A stretch of 40,889 nt of DNA from an uncultured Bacteroidales bacterium (GTDB lineage Bacteria; Bacteroidota; Bacteroidia; Bacteroidales; UBA932). The stretch lies in NCBI GenBank assembly GCA_944326355.1, contig CALVDO010000021.1:1-40889 (forward strand), read 5' to 3'. The position numbers were made by a program, and so were the translations under genes. Shown here one piece after another: positions 17,022 to 26,309 of this stretch (its first letter is position 1; each line of letters opens with the position of its first letter). The notes beneath the pieces were generated by a model. The model was given only the letters and a program-made list of their open reading frames with translations, searched no databases and had not been told where the DNA came from.

Positions 17022-19841
17022 TCAGAGATTCCAGGTCACGCCGAGCGAGAAGCCTGTTCCGAGCTTCCACTGCTCCACATCCACCGTCCTGTCCGCATTC
17101 GGGATGTCCTGACGGAAACGGACGGTCGAATTGAGCATGTTGCTGAATGACAGCTTCAGCGAGAAATGAGTATTGATGTCATACGATGCGGCGAAGTCCA
17201 GAGTGTGGAGAGGCATCTGCTTGACATCACCGAGCCCCATGATTCCGACCGCGTGAATCCTCGGTCCCTGAAGGTTGTAGAGCAGGGCCAGATTGAGTCC
17301 GGAGCCGTTGCGGAACTTCGGGGAATAGCTTATGTCGGCATTGACCAGATACGGAGATGCACCCTGAAGCGAACGCTGACGGTTGGTATATGCTCCCCCG
17401 TCCGGGAGAATGACGTTTGTGTACATGTAGGAGGCATTGGCGCTGACATTAAGATTCTTCACCAGCTCCTTGCGGAACTCTACCTCGACTCCCGCTGCAA
17501 GTCCGTTGTCCGCGTTCTGGAACGAATGCTCGGTAGCGCCTCCTGAAAGTCTCTGAGTCCTCTCGATGGGCTTCTCAAGATATTTGAAATATGCCGTCAC
17601 GGAAAACATGTCCGTCCCTTTGTCCGAGAAGAACTCGTACTTCAGGTCCGCATTGTAGTTGTAGCCGTTCTGCAGCTGCTCGTTACCTCGTATCTGCGCA
17701 CCTCCGAAGCTCTCCTGATAGAGGAACGGGGCCATCTCCACGAAGGAAGGACGGGTGATCGTACGCGAGAGGGAGAGGCGGAGGATGCCTTTTCCGAGCA
17801 GGTCATACTTGAGATTGACGGCAGGGAAGAGGTCGAAAGCGTCAAGATTGCGCGTCAGATCCTCCACGTCATCATTATAGTCCACGCTCTGGCGGCTCGC
17901 CTCGAATCTGAGACCGGCATTGAGAAGCCATCTCTCCCCGAACTTCAGGTCCGTATCCACAAATGCCGCCGCAATGAGGTTAGAAGCATCGTACTGGTCA
18001 CGGTCGTATTTGCTGCGGTTTACGGATATGATGCCGTCGCTGATGCTCTCGAAATCGAGATGCGCCGGATTATGGAAGTCCGAGACCGGCTCCGTGACAT
18101 TTCTCAAATCATAGTAGAACCTCGTCGAACGGAATGTCCTGATCTTGTCCTTTGCAGTGAGACCGAACCTTATCCTGTCGTCCTCATTGAAAGAATAGAT
18201 GGCCTTTATGTCGGCGACAAGCTCATTCTCATTGAGACTTCCGAAGTATCTCTGCGTCTCCTGCTGGTTGAGTCTGAAATATTCCCATACGTTGTCCGCT
18301 CCAAGACGGTACATCACCTGCCTGCGGTCCGGCTCCTCGCTCGACGTCATGGCATAGGACGCACCCCAGTCTATGAGCCATGAGTCCAGCTCATGATGTC
18401 CGGAAAGCTGATAGTTCTGAAGGGTATAGATATGCGTCACCTGATTGCTGCCGACAAGGTCGTATGACTCCTGAAGGTCGATTCCGCGCCTGTCGAGATG
18501 GGTGTCCTTGGCATTTCTTGCGAAAAACACCGTGAGGCCTATGCCGTCGCTCTGTCTGAGAGTGTAGTCGAGATCGACGAGAGCCGCGATGTCGATTTTC
18601 TGCGAATAGCTGTCATAAGTGTAGTCACTCTTCATGTTTCCGGTAGAGCTGGCTTCGTAAGTCCTGTAGAAGGCGTCGGTCATCGTCTCGTCCCCGGTCT
18701 TCACGCTGGCCGATGCCACGAGGCTGAGGGTCTGTCCGCCGACATTGAAGCTGTGTCCGAATCCGATTCCGCCGTCAAGATCCGGAAGAGGATTGCGTCT
18801 GAACGTGCGGAACGAAGTGCCGAATATGTCCTTCGATCTGGAATAGTCGGCGAAATCCCTGTATGGTATGCTCTCTGCGACAGGGTCGATCTTCGGAGTG
18901 AGAAAGAGACTCTTGCCGTCCATCCTGTAGAACTGATTGCCCAGAGTATGGAACAGGCCGCCCGTAGAGAAGGAGATGTTGAAGAAGTCTCCGCTCTGCC
19001 CCTCCTTGGTACGGATGTCTACATGCGCACCAGAGTAATCGGCAAAGGAACTTGCCTCATAGACCTTGCTGACCGTGATGTTCTGTATGGTCGAGGCAGG
19101 GAATATGTCAAGAGGGATGAGCTTGTTGTCAGGGTTCGGCGAGGCTATCGGAAGCCCGTTGAGAGTGGTGGTGCTGTATCTGTCGCCCAGTCCGCGGACT
19201 ATGAGCTGGCCCGCATCCGCCACTGAGATGCCGGAAAGCTTCACCACACTTTCCTGCGCATTGGAAATACCCTTGAGACTCATCTCTTTAGAGCCCATGT
19301 TCTCTATGGCGAACCCTGAGCTGATTCTTTCATTCTGAAGAGCCTGCAGGGACTCGAGATTCTTTCTTGCCGTGACGACTGCATTGTCGAGCACCTTTTC
19401 ATCAGGCGCGAGAGAAATGCGCATCAGGCCGCCGTCCATCATCACGAAAGAACCTTCAGACTCAGCATCTGAGGCACTTGAGGCAGAGATTGCGCCTCGC
19501 TTCACCGTCACCGCCACTGAGGCAGACCTGTAACCTATATAAGATATGGAAAGAATATGCTCTCCTTCTGACAGAGTGAGCTCATAGGCTCCGTCAAGGT
19601 CGGTAACAGCTCCTTCAGTTGTTCCCGTGATGAGGACACCGGCCCCGATGAGAGGCTCGCCCGTCAATATGTCGGACACTGTCCCGCGTACTGTCTCTCT
19701 CCTCAGCGCTCCTTCCGCCTCCGGCGAAAAGCTCAAGTCTGCCCCTGCGGCAGCTTCCACGTCATGCGGGAACAGACATATAAGCATCAATAAGATTCCG
19801 GCTCCACATAACCGATTCACTACGGTCTTCTTTTGCACCAT
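17022..19841 (-). CDS. TonB-dependent outer-membrane receptor with N-terminal carboxypeptidase-like domain
   Basis: 939 residues. A signal peptide (CGAGILLMLICLFPHDVEA) precedes a carboxypeptidase regulatory-like domain (GTVSDILTGEPLIGAGVLITG ... GYRSASVAV, about residues 45-115). The plug domain has SVVKLSGISVADAGQLIVRGLGDRYSTTTLNG, and a 22-strand barrel ends in the terminal aromatic-type strand GTGFSLGVTWNL. It imports an unknown ligand across the outer membrane using TonB energy. The GLGDRYSTTTLNG plug motif belongs to the Oar/IroN-like group, not to SusC glycan importers. The ATG at 19841 is preferred over earlier in-frame starts because it begins a signal peptide. The downstream beta-helix lipoprotein is the likely partner. 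Confidence 0.92.
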   Translation of the reverse strand: MVQKKTVVNRLCGAGILLMLICLFPHDVEAAAGADLSFSPEAEGALRRETVRGTVSDILTGEPLIGAGVLITGTTEGAVTDLDGAYELTLSEGEHILSISYIGYRSASVAVTVKRGAISASSASDAESEGSFVMMDGGLMRISLAPDEKVLDNAVVTARKNLESLQALQNERISSGFAIENMGSKEMSLKGISNAQESVVKLSGISVADAGQLIVRGLGDRYSTTTLNGLPIASPNPDNKLIPLDIFPASTIQNITVSKVYEASSFADYSGAHVDIRTKEGQSGDFFNISFSTGGLFHTLGNQFYRMDGKSLFLTPKIDPVAESIPYRDFADYSRSKDIFGTSFRTFRRNPLPDLDGGIGFGHSFNVGGQTLSLVASASVKTGDETMTDAFYRTYEASSTGNMKSDYTYDSYSQKIDIAALVDLDYTLRQSDGIGLTVFFARNAKDTHLDRRGIDLQESYDLVGSNQVTHIYTLQNYQLSGHHELDSWLIDWGASYAMTSSEEPDRRQVMYRLGADNVWEYFRLNQQETQRYFGSLNENELVADIKAIYSFNEDDRIRFGLTAKDKIRTFRSTRFYYDLRNVTEPVSDFHNPAHLDFESISDGIISVNRSKYDRDQYDASNLIAAAFVDTDLKFGERWLLNAGLRFEASRQSVDYNDDVEDLTRNLDAFDLFPAVNLKYDLLGKGILRLSLSRTITRPSFVEMAPFLYQESFGGAQIRGNEQLQNGYNYNADLKYEFFSDKGTDMFSVTAYFKYLEKPIERTQRLSGGATEHSFQNADNGLAAGVEVEFRKELVKNLNVSANASYMYTNVILPDGGAYTNRQRSLQGASPYLVNADISYSPKFRNGSGLNLALLYNLQGPRIHAVGIMGLGDVKQMPLHTLDFAASYDINTHFSLKLSFSNMLNSTVRFRQDIPNADRTVDVEQWKLGTGFSLGVTWNL

Positions 19842-19869
19842 GATATTTTCGTCGTTTTTCAATCCGCGG

Positions 19870-19877
19870 CAAAAATA
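19870..19877 (-). promoter_or_regulatory. Possible -7 box for the TonB receptor gene
   Basis: The minus strand reads TATTTTTG, about 29 bases before the ATG at 19841. No -33 element is seen at the usual distance. The remainder of the 19842-20021 gap shows no gene. Confidence 0.3.
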
Positions 19878-20021
19878 CCGGCACAAAATGAAGTTTGTTT
19901 TGCCCGTTTTCTACATTATTGTTACAGAAAGTCACGATTCAGTTAAAATGCGACAAAGTATGGTCGAAAATGTTAAAAATCGGTTACATCAGGTCTGACG
20001 GCGGACGTCTGTGCCGGCGTA

Positions 20022-21407
20022 CTAATCGTAGAGATGGTAGCGGGAAGAGAGAGAGCGGAAACCGGCTGCATCCTTCTCCCACAATGACCGGATGTCCTCT
20101 ACCTTGTAGCGCCGACCGAACATCTTTCTGATGCTGTCCGAACCGCACACCTTGTCGAACAGCCCCACTCCGGAAGCCGTCTCAAAAGGCTTTTTGTCAG
20201 GATAGAGAGCCGCCACGGCCTGCATTACATAAAACTGGACGAGAGTGACGGGAGCGGCCTCATAATCGGTGAAGAAATACTGCACTCCATGCACGAGCTT
20301 CCCTGCCGAACGGCCGGAGAGCGGCTTGAAATGAATTGTCCTGAAGCTTACGCCAGGTATCCTGTAGCTGTCCAGGGTCTCCTTGAGTCTGTCAGCGTCA
20401 ATCCATTCCTCAGCAAACACCTGAAACGGAAGGGTGTAGCCGATGCCGATGTTCAGGAAGCCGTAAAGCTCGCCGCAGATGCCGGCTGCGCAGTAATACG
20501 CCGATGAACCGTCTGAAGGGATGTTCGGAGACGGAAGCACCCACGGCAGCCCCGTGTCGGGATAGAGCATATCCCTGCGCCATCCCTCCATCGGGATTAC
20601 GGTCAGGCGGCAGCGCACAGGCGGCTGATTGCCCGTCTGGCCGCGATTGAGTCCCTCCTCATTTATGAGCATGGCAAGCTCCCCCACCGTCAGACCGTAT
20701 ATATATGGTATGCGGTACTGGCTCACGAACGAGAAGAAGCCCGGCTCAACATAGCTTCCCTCAATCTTGTTGCCGCCGAGAGGATTCGGGCGGTCCAGCA
20801 CCATGACCTCAATCCCCTGCTCCGCACAGGCTTCCATCACGAGCCCGAGAGTGCTTATGAAAGTGTAGGATCTCGCTCCCACATCCTGTATGTCATATAC
20901 CATGACGTCAATGCCCTTAAGCATCTCGGGAGTCGGCTTTCTCGTGGCTCCGTAAAGGGAATGGACCGGAAGCCCGGTGGCAGAATCTCTCGTGTCCGTG
21001 ACCTTGCCTCCCGCATAGACGTCTCCACGGACACCGTGCTCAGGACCGAAGAGAGCCACGAGGTCGACGCCGGGAGCATTCCAGAGTATGTCTATCGTGG
21101 AACGGAGCATGCCGTCCACTCCGCTCGGATTGGTCACAAGACCGACACGCTTGCCCACGAGTCCGGGAAAGCCCTTTTCCCTCAGAACCTCAATGCCGGG
21201 CTTTACGACGCAGGATTTCTCCCGCCCATGCCCGGCAGGCCTCGCCGCACCGGACACCGCTTCCGCAGGTCTTACGGCTTCGGACTCGGCAGCACTGAGA
21301 ATCCCGGCCCTGCCAGAGAGCACAGAGGCTGCTGCAAGCAGGACCGGAATCATCAGAAGGCCGGAAAGACGGCCCGAAAGACGACGCGCCACGTCAGTCA
21401 TTGTCAT
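20022..21407 (-). CDS. namZ: DUF1343 exo-beta-N-acetylmuramidase (NamZ type)
   Basis: 461 residues. A signal peptide (LLMIPVLLAAASVLSG) directs it out of the cytoplasm. The body matches the DUF1343 family: GLVTNPSGVD, LFGPEHGVRGDVYAGG, VYDIQDVGARSYTFISTL, LDRPNPLGG, SPNIPSDGSSAYY and the C-terminal YEAAPVTLVQFYVMQAV. Characterised members (NamZ of Bacillus subtilis and relatives) release terminal N-acetylmuramic acid from peptidoglycan fragments. The ATG at 21407 (or 21401) overlaps the last codons of the serpin gene, so the two are translationally coupled. It ends the long minus-strand run that also encodes an AmpG-like permease. An alternative reading as a plain beta-lactamase-region protein is older nomenclature for the same family. 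Confidence 0.88.
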   Translation of the reverse strand: MTMTDVARRLSGRLSGLLMIPVLLAAASVLSGRAGILSAAESEAVRPAEAVSGAARPAGHGREKSCVVKPGIEVLREKGFPGLVGKRVGLVTNPSGVDGMLRSTIDILWNAPGVDLVALFGPEHGVRGDVYAGGKVTDTRDSATGLPVHSLYGATRKPTPEMLKGIDVMVYDIQDVGARSYTFISTLGLVMEACAEQGIEVMVLDRPNPLGGNKIEGSYVEPGFFSFVSQYRIPYIYGLTVGELAMLINEEGLNRGQTGNQPPVRCRLTVIPMEGWRRDMLYPDTGLPWVLPSPNIPSDGSSAYYCAAGICGELYGFLNIGIGYTLPFQVFAEEWIDADRLKETLDSYRIPGVSFRTIHFKPLSGRSAGKLVHGVQYFFTDYEAAPVTLVQFYVMQAVAALYPDKKPFETASGVGLFDKVCGSDSIRKMFGRRYKVEDIRSLWEKDAAGFRSLSSRYHLYD

Positions 21408-22566
21408 TGATGTTCATTATGCGGCCCATGAACAGGATGTTGTCATGAGCTCCGTCAACGATGGCGAAGAGGAACGGTCTGTCAACCGTCATCACTACCG
21501 CAGCCGGCTTTCCCGGGAAAGCCGACGTGACCCGCACGCTGATGCTCGTCACTGCAGCGGCCTCCGACCCCTGCTCATTGACCTCGACAAAGCATTTCTG
21601 CCGGATCTCATCCACAGCCACCGAAGCGTCGGAAATGCCGCCGAACTGCGCCGCATTGGAGAAGGCACGCTCAACTCCCATGACATTGAACACGTTATTG
21701 AGCACCATGTCCGTCTCGAACTTGAACTTAGGCATTGTGAGGATCACCTCTCGTGACTCAAGCATTCCGAGCGCAGCATCGTAGGCGGCACCGGAAAGAT
21801 AGCTGACGGCATCGTCCATGCTCATTCCGCTGGCCGGAAGAGCCACCAACATCGAATAGCGTCCTCCCGAGTACGGCAGTTCAACCAGCTGACATCCCTG
21901 ATATTCAGCATATCTGTATTTCTCCTTCGCCCACATCATCGGGACGAGCGTCTCTCCAGCCGACCCGTGGAACGCCCTGTCCTCAGTCCTCGACTCGTCA
22001 AAAGCCGTCTCCCAAGGGGCCTTGAAGTACAGGGCGTTGATGAGGAACATCACCATGTCCGGACTTATAGTCTCTATTATCTCCGGAATCCTGCCCTCAG
22101 TATTGTCGGAGCACCATCTGTTGATTGCACCCACCGTAGCCGGATCGGAGAAGTTTCTTGTCTGTATCATCGCTCCGTAAGACTTCGAAAGCAGCGAGAC
22201 ATAATCCTTCTTCACTTCAAAGCCAGAGCGGACCCATGCCGAATTGGCGGATCTCACGTCGACGAGAGAGTCCGCCTCGAGCACATCTGCGGCGAAAGTG
22301 CTTCCACCGAGCGCCTTGACTATCTCTTCACGGGTCTCCCCTTCTGCGCCTTCCGCAAGCATTGAAAGAGCCACTCCCGCGCTGTACGGAGAGACGAACA
22401 CATTATCGTCAGCCGCACTTCCGGCAACGACATTTCTGAAAAAAGCCAGAGAATAGTCTGTCCGCGAGCCGTCCTGCTCCGGAAGACTGTCAGTGACACG
22501 CTGTCCGCATCCGCAGACTAATGCAGTGGCTGCAGCGGCAGCCCCGGCCAAAAGAATCTTCTTCAT
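21394..22566 (-). CDS. Serpin-family protease inhibitor, lipoprotein
   Basis: 390 residues. Signal MKKILLAGAAAAATALVCGC with a lipobox, then a complete serpin fold: NVFVSPYSAGVALSMLAEGA (helix B/breach), FLINALYFKAPWETAFDES (strand 3A), MPKFKFETDMVLNNVF, VDEIRQKCFVEVNEQGSEAAAV (strand 5A and hinge), and the C-terminal DRPFLFAIVDGAHDNILFMGRI. The hinge GSEAAAVTS has small residues, as in inhibitory serpins. Counting from it puts the scissile P1-P1' near Thr-Ser in VRVTSAFPG, a weak hint at an elastase- or papain-like target. The open frame extends 11 codons upstream through a DNA repeat, but the ATG at 22566 begins the signal peptide. It is coupled to namZ by a 14-base overlap. Confidence 0.93.
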   Translation of the reverse strand: MKKILLAGAAAAATALVCGCGQRVTDSLPEQDGSRTDYSLAFFRNVVAGSAADDNVFVSPYSAGVALSMLAEGAEGETREEIVKALGGSTFAADVLEADSLVDVRSANSAWVRSGFEVKKDYVSLLSKSYGAMIQTRNFSDPATVGAINRWCSDNTEGRIPEIIETISPDMVMFLINALYFKAPWETAFDESRTEDRAFHGSAGETLVPMMWAKEKYRYAEYQGCQLVELPYSGGRYSMLVALPASGMSMDDAVSYLSGAAYDAALGMLESREVILTMPKFKFETDMVLNNVFNVMGVERAFSNAAQFGGISDASVAVDEIRQKCFVEVNEQGSEAAAVTSISVRVTSAFPGKPAAVVMTVDRPFLFAIVDGAHDNILFMGRIMNINDND

Positions 22567-22575
22567 ATTCAAAAC

Positions 22576-22643
22576 ATCTTTATCGTCCGATTTCTTCAAC
22601 AGTATCTTTATCGTCCGATTTCTTTAAACATCTTTATCATCTG
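22576..22643. repeat. 28-base tandem repeats in the serpin 5' region
   Basis: ATCTTTATCGTCCGATTTCTT occurs at 22576-22596 and 22604-22624 with a 28-base period. A decayed third start, ATCTTTATCATCTG, lies at 22630-22643. The repeats occupy half the 150-base gap between the permease stop and the serpin start and reach to within 10 bases of the serpin ATG. Confidence 0.9.
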
Positions 22644-22716
22644 CCTTCAGACAGAACGTAAATATACGAATTTCCATTCATATCCTCAGACTCTATTTCT
22701 ACGCTCTTCTCAGACT

Positions 22717-24042
22717 TTATTTCCGTCCATATCCGGGGCTGACTTTCGGCCTTATCAGAACAGTGACCGCGAGAGTCGCCAGACAGCAGACCATCACCAT
22801 CCAGAAAAAGCCCCCATAGCCGAGCCACTCCTGAAGATAGCCGGCCACCATCCCCGGAAGCATCATGCTCAGAGCCATAAAAGCGGTGCATATCGAATAA
22901 TGCGAAGTCTTGAATTCGCCTTCGGAAAAGAACATCATGTAGAGCATGTAGGCGGTGAAGCCGTAGCCGTAGCCAAACTGCTCCACAAGCACACAGAGAC
23001 TGATGACAAGGAGTCCGTCTGGCTGCGCCATGCTCAGATACACGAAAGTCAGGCACGGAAGAGTCATGCTGAGAGCCATCGGCCATAACGACTGCCTAAG
23101 TCCGCGACGCGATGCCGCGATGCCGCCAATTATGCCGCCGACTGTCAGAGCGGCCACGCCCACGGTGCCGTAGACTATTCCGACACTCTCTGTTGGGAGA
23201 CCAAGTCCCCCGGACTCGACAGGATCAAGAAGAAACGGGTTCATCATCTTGATGAGAAACGCCTCCGGAAGCCTGTACAGCAGCATGAAGAGCATGGCGA
23301 GCCAGACATGCGGCTTGCGGAAGAATGTCACGAAAGTCCAGCCGAACTCGCGGAATATCTCTTTCGCCCCACGGGACGGAGCGGCAGAAAGGGAAGATCG
23401 CTCCTGAGGCAGCATAAAGGCATGATAGAGGGTAATGCAGGCGAAAAGTATCGCACAGCCGAGCAGGGTGATGAACCAGGCGCGAGGCACGTCTCCCGTA
23501 CGCGACTCCAGAAATCCGGCCACCACCACGAGCACGCCCTGCCCGAAAATCGAGGCAAGCCTGTAGAACGTGCTCCTGATGCCCACGAACAGAGACTGGC
23601 TGCCCGAATCAAGAGCGAGCATATAGAAGCCGTCGGCGGCAATGTCGTGTGTCGCCGAGGCAAAGGCCGCAATCCAGAAAATCACAAGCGTCAGAATGAA
23701 AATCGACACCGGGGCATGACCTCCGGCGATGACCTCCGGCGAAGGATGCGGCAGAGAGAATGCGGCGAAAGCAAAGGCCGCCGACATAAGAATCTGCATG
23801 GTCACAACCCACCAGCGCTTTGTCCGTATGATGTCGACGAAAGGACTCCAGAGCGGTTTTATTACCCACGGAAGATACAGAAGCCCGGTATACATGGCGA
23901 CGTCTCCGTTGGACATCCCCATGTTCTTGAACATTATCACCGAAATGGTGTTGACTATGAAATACGGTATGCCTTCCGCAAAATACAGGGTAGGCACCCA
24001 AATCCAGGGAGAGACTCCCTTCCGCATGCGTCCGTCTTTCAT
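22717..24042 (-). CDS. AmpG-like muropeptide permease (major facilitator superfamily)
   Basis: 441 residues with about 12 membrane helices. The N-terminus (YFAEGIPYFIVNTISVIMFKNMG, then GLLYLPWVIKPLWSPFVDIIRTKRWWVV) follows the AmpG pattern, in which a lipid-facing FASGLP-like start is followed by LPYxxKxLWxPxxD. AmpG proteins import anhydro-muropeptides or anhydro-MurNAc sugars from the periplasm. The role fits the neighbours: a muramidase (namZ) two genes downstream and a SpoIID-domain protein directly upstream. The ATG overlaps the upstream TGA in ATGA, indicating coupling. The substrate is inferred from family and context; other sugar or siderophore permeases share the fold. Confidence 0.82.
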   Translation of the reverse strand: MKDGRMRKGVSPWIWVPTLYFAEGIPYFIVNTISVIMFKNMGMSNGDVAMYTGLLYLPWVIKPLWSPFVDIIRTKRWWVVTMQILMSAAFAFAAFSLPHPSPEVIAGGHAPVSIFILTLVIFWIAAFASATHDIAADGFYMLALDSGSQSLFVGIRSTFYRLASIFGQGVLVVVAGFLESRTGDVPRAWFITLLGCAILFACITLYHAFMLPQERSSLSAAPSRGAKEIFREFGWTFVTFFRKPHVWLAMLFMLLYRLPEAFLIKMMNPFLLDPVESGGLGLPTESVGIVYGTVGVAALTVGGIIGGIAASRRGLRQSLWPMALSMTLPCLTFVYLSMAQPDGLLVISLCVLVEQFGYGYGFTAYMLYMMFFSEGEFKTSHYSICTAFMALSMMLPGMVAGYLQEWLGYGGFFWMVMVCCLATLAVTVLIRPKVSPGYGRK

Positions 24043-26309
24043 CTTTTTCTGGAGATTTCACTGCCGATGCGGGAAATTCCGCTGCCGGGATAATAATGGG
24101 CGAGAATATGCCTGTAGTCATATCCTTCGGAAGCCATGACCGCCGCCCCGATCTGGCAGAGCCCGACTCCGTGACCCCAGCCTCTGCCGGAAAGGACAAT
24201 CCCGTCTTCCTCGAAGTCCACGTCAAACGCCGAGCTCTTCAGATGCGACTCGGAAAGGATGCGCCTTATCTCGAGCTCCTTCCCGACAGTCAGTGAAGCC
24301 TTTGTACCGACGATCCTCAGGCGGTCGATGCGGCCTGAAGGCCCACGATGCTCCGGCACCATGTCGACTATCGTCCCGAGGTCATGCCCCGAACGTGACG
24401 CTACAAGCGACGAGAGCTCCTGACGGCCATATCTGACTGTCCATCTGTAAAAATCCTCAGTCTCAAGATCATAGTCATTGAGCACCTGCGAAAGCGTCGC
24501 CTTGTCGGAAGTGCAGCAGAACGGATCAGCGACAGGCTGAAGATAAGGATAATCCACATCTTCCCAGCAAGTAGAGAACCGTTCCGTCTTTCCTCCGCAG
24601 CATTTGGAGAATCTGGCGTCGCAAATCTCCCCGCCGAAGGTCAGAACTTCTCCCCATGTGGCGTCTACTGCCTCTCTTACAGTCTTTCCGACAGCACGGG
24701 TCAGACCCTGATAGCGCTGACAGTGGTCATCCGCGCAGACGTCGAACTCCCTGTGGTCCGTCCTGTCGTACCACTTCAGCACGCTGTACTCAGGCTTCTG
24801 CCCGGAAACCGCTGACTCCTTCGTGCCGGATTCGGCAGAGGACAGCAGGGAATCAAGATGCGATGCCAGAGTCGGCATATCTCTGACCCAGTCCGGGCAC
24901 AGGCGTCCTGCCGGCGCTCTGCGGGAGGCGATCATCGACATGACCCACGAGCGGGAGATGACGGCATGAGCCTTAAGGAACTCGACAGAAGCCGTGGACT
25001 TCATCTCTGAAGAGATCACGCTGAGCAGATAGTCCTCCACTCCTATTACATTAATAGCCAGTAATTTATCCCCCGAAACCACGATTCTGAGCGCTCCGGC
25101 GAAGGTCTGGCTCTCATGCCTCTCCCAATGGAATCCCACGCCTATGACCACGTCATGAAGCACGAAATCCGGGCCCGCGAACATAGACGAGAGAGTCTGC
25201 TCCCCGAAATGCAGCTCGTCATACAGGGCGCCGTCATATTCGATCTTGCCCTCACGATAGACCGCCTTACGCACCCCCGCGCCATCCGAAAGTATTTCGA
25301 AAGTCAGCTCCGGCGCAGACATTATGCCTACTGAAAGCAGCGGCTGAGTCCTTGTAAGTCTGCGGATCACAAGCGCCTCATCATCAGCAGAGAGCGACAC
25401 CTCCTCAAGCACCTGCTCCAGAAGCCGCTGTCCGAGCTTTTCGTAGTCTTCCGCCCTCGGCACGACGAAGAACCCCGCCATATCCGCACAGCCCGGACTC
25501 AGCATCAGACGTTCCTCGCCGGTGCTGAAATAGCGATGCGGGCGATGTTTTGCCCGGAGCATGACGGCAGACCTGTATTCGGTCCCGGTATGCCATGTGA
25601 GAAGGTTGAACTTCGGCTCTGAGTCCCCGTCGGCAAGGGGAGCACAGTCCAGAAGCCTGTAGAAAAGCTTTGCCATGGACTTGGCCGTCCTGGACTTAAG
25701 CACGAAGATTCCTCTGGTGAACTTGCCGTAATGGAAAAGCTCGGCTTCCCTCACGGAAGTGAGATAGGTCAGCTCCCGGCCGCCGACGCTGTCCAGAAGT
25801 CGGTCTACATCTCGCTCAAGAGGGGTCGCTCCCCTTCCCGCCGCCTGAAAATGGTGATGATCCGGGGCAGAGGCGCCGCATCTGGGGCCATTATACATGA
25901 ACACATGAGTCTGATATGCCTTTGCGAGATCAAGCATGTCCACATATCGCTTCCAGATGGACTGGTCGCAATGCCTGTCCATGGCGATGACCAGATGTTC
26001 CGGGAAAATCGGATAAGGATTGACGAGAATATCGTATTTTCTGCCTTTGCGGCCGTCGAATCTGAGACTTATCTGCTCCGGAGGACGGTTGTCCCTGCAC
26101 AGAAAGCATGGACGCGCCTGCACCGATGACCTGTCCACTGCAGCGGCAGTTGAGACTATCCTTGCGGGATTGTGCTGCAGGACCACCTCCAGTCCGCCCG
26201 CCATAACCGTCTTCCGCGACGCCCCCTTGAGCTGCCTGTAATTGTCTCTGGCGAGAGGCCAGCGCGAGAGCTGGTCATTCGTAAAATTGTCCAAAGATCT
26301 CTTTCTCAC
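24039..26309 (-). CDS. Fusion: HIT/GalT-like nucleotidyltransferase domain (DUF4922-like) + SpoIID/LytB domain
   Basis: 756 residues, no signal peptide. Residues about 40-330 resemble DUF4922. [11 protein letters not shown] (Cys68, Cys71, a likely zinc pair), [23 protein letters not shown] and [15 protein letters not shown] (151-155 HHHFQ) match the HxHxQ active site of the GalT/Ap4A phosphorylase branch of the HIT superfamily, in which a His carries the nucleotide. Residues about 415-750 are a SpoIID domain: [15 protein letters not shown] (Glu435, position of the SpoIID catalytic Glu), [18 protein letters not shown] and the C-terminal [16 protein letters not shown] ... HYYPGSGI. SpoIID is a peptidoglycan lytic transglycosylase, normally extracytoplasmic. 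The start is GTG with a 4-base overlap with the glycosyltransferase stop. The combination suggests cytoplasmic muropeptide processing plus sugar activation. Confidence 0.78.
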   Translation of the reverse strand: MRKRSLDNFTNDQLSRWPLARDNYRQLKGASRKTVMAGGLEVVLQHNPARIVSTAAAVDRSSVQARPCFLCRDNRPPEQISLRFDGRKGRKYDILVNPYPIFPEHLVIAMDRHCDQSIWKRYVDMLDLAKAYQTHVFMYNGPRCGASAPDHHHFQAAGRGATPLERDVDRLLDSVGGRELTYLTSVREAELFHYGKFTRGIFVLKSRTAKSMAKLFYRLLDCAPLADGDSEPKFNLLTWHTGTEYRSAVMLRAKHRPHRYFSTGEERLMLSPGCADMAGFFVVPRAEDYEKLGQRLLEQVLEEVSLSADDEALVIRRLTRTQPLLSVGIMSAPELTFEILSDGAGVRKAVYREGKIEYDGALYDELHFGEQTLSSMFAGPDFVLHDVVIGVGFHWERHESQTFAGALRIVVSGDKLLAINVIGVEDYLLSVISSEMKSTASVEFLKAHAVISRSWVMSMIASRRAPAGRLCPDWVRDMPTLASHLDSLLSSAESGTKESAVSGQKPEYSVLKWYDRTDHREFDVCADDHCQRYQGLTRAVGKTVREAVDATWGEVLTFGGEICDARFSKCCGGKTERFSTCWEDVDYPYLQPVADPFCCTSDKATLSQVLNDYDLETEDFYRWTVRYGRQELSSLVASRSGHDLGTIVDMVPEHRGPSGRIDRLRIVGTKASLTVGKELEIRRILSESHLKSSAFDVDFEEDGIVLSGRGWGHGVGLCQIGAAVMASEGYDYRHILAHYYPGSGISRIGSEISRKR

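Noticed and set aside
15718..19841. Reading the receptor-lipoprotein pair as a SusC/SusD glycan-uptake locus
   Set aside because: The lipoprotein lacks SusD features and looks like a beta-helix; the plug motif is not SusC-like; no glycoside hydrolase for glycans is adjacent.
22576..22643. 28-base repeats considered as a CRISPR array
   Set aside because: Only two full units, separated by about seven bases; spacers would need to be about 30 bases and unique.
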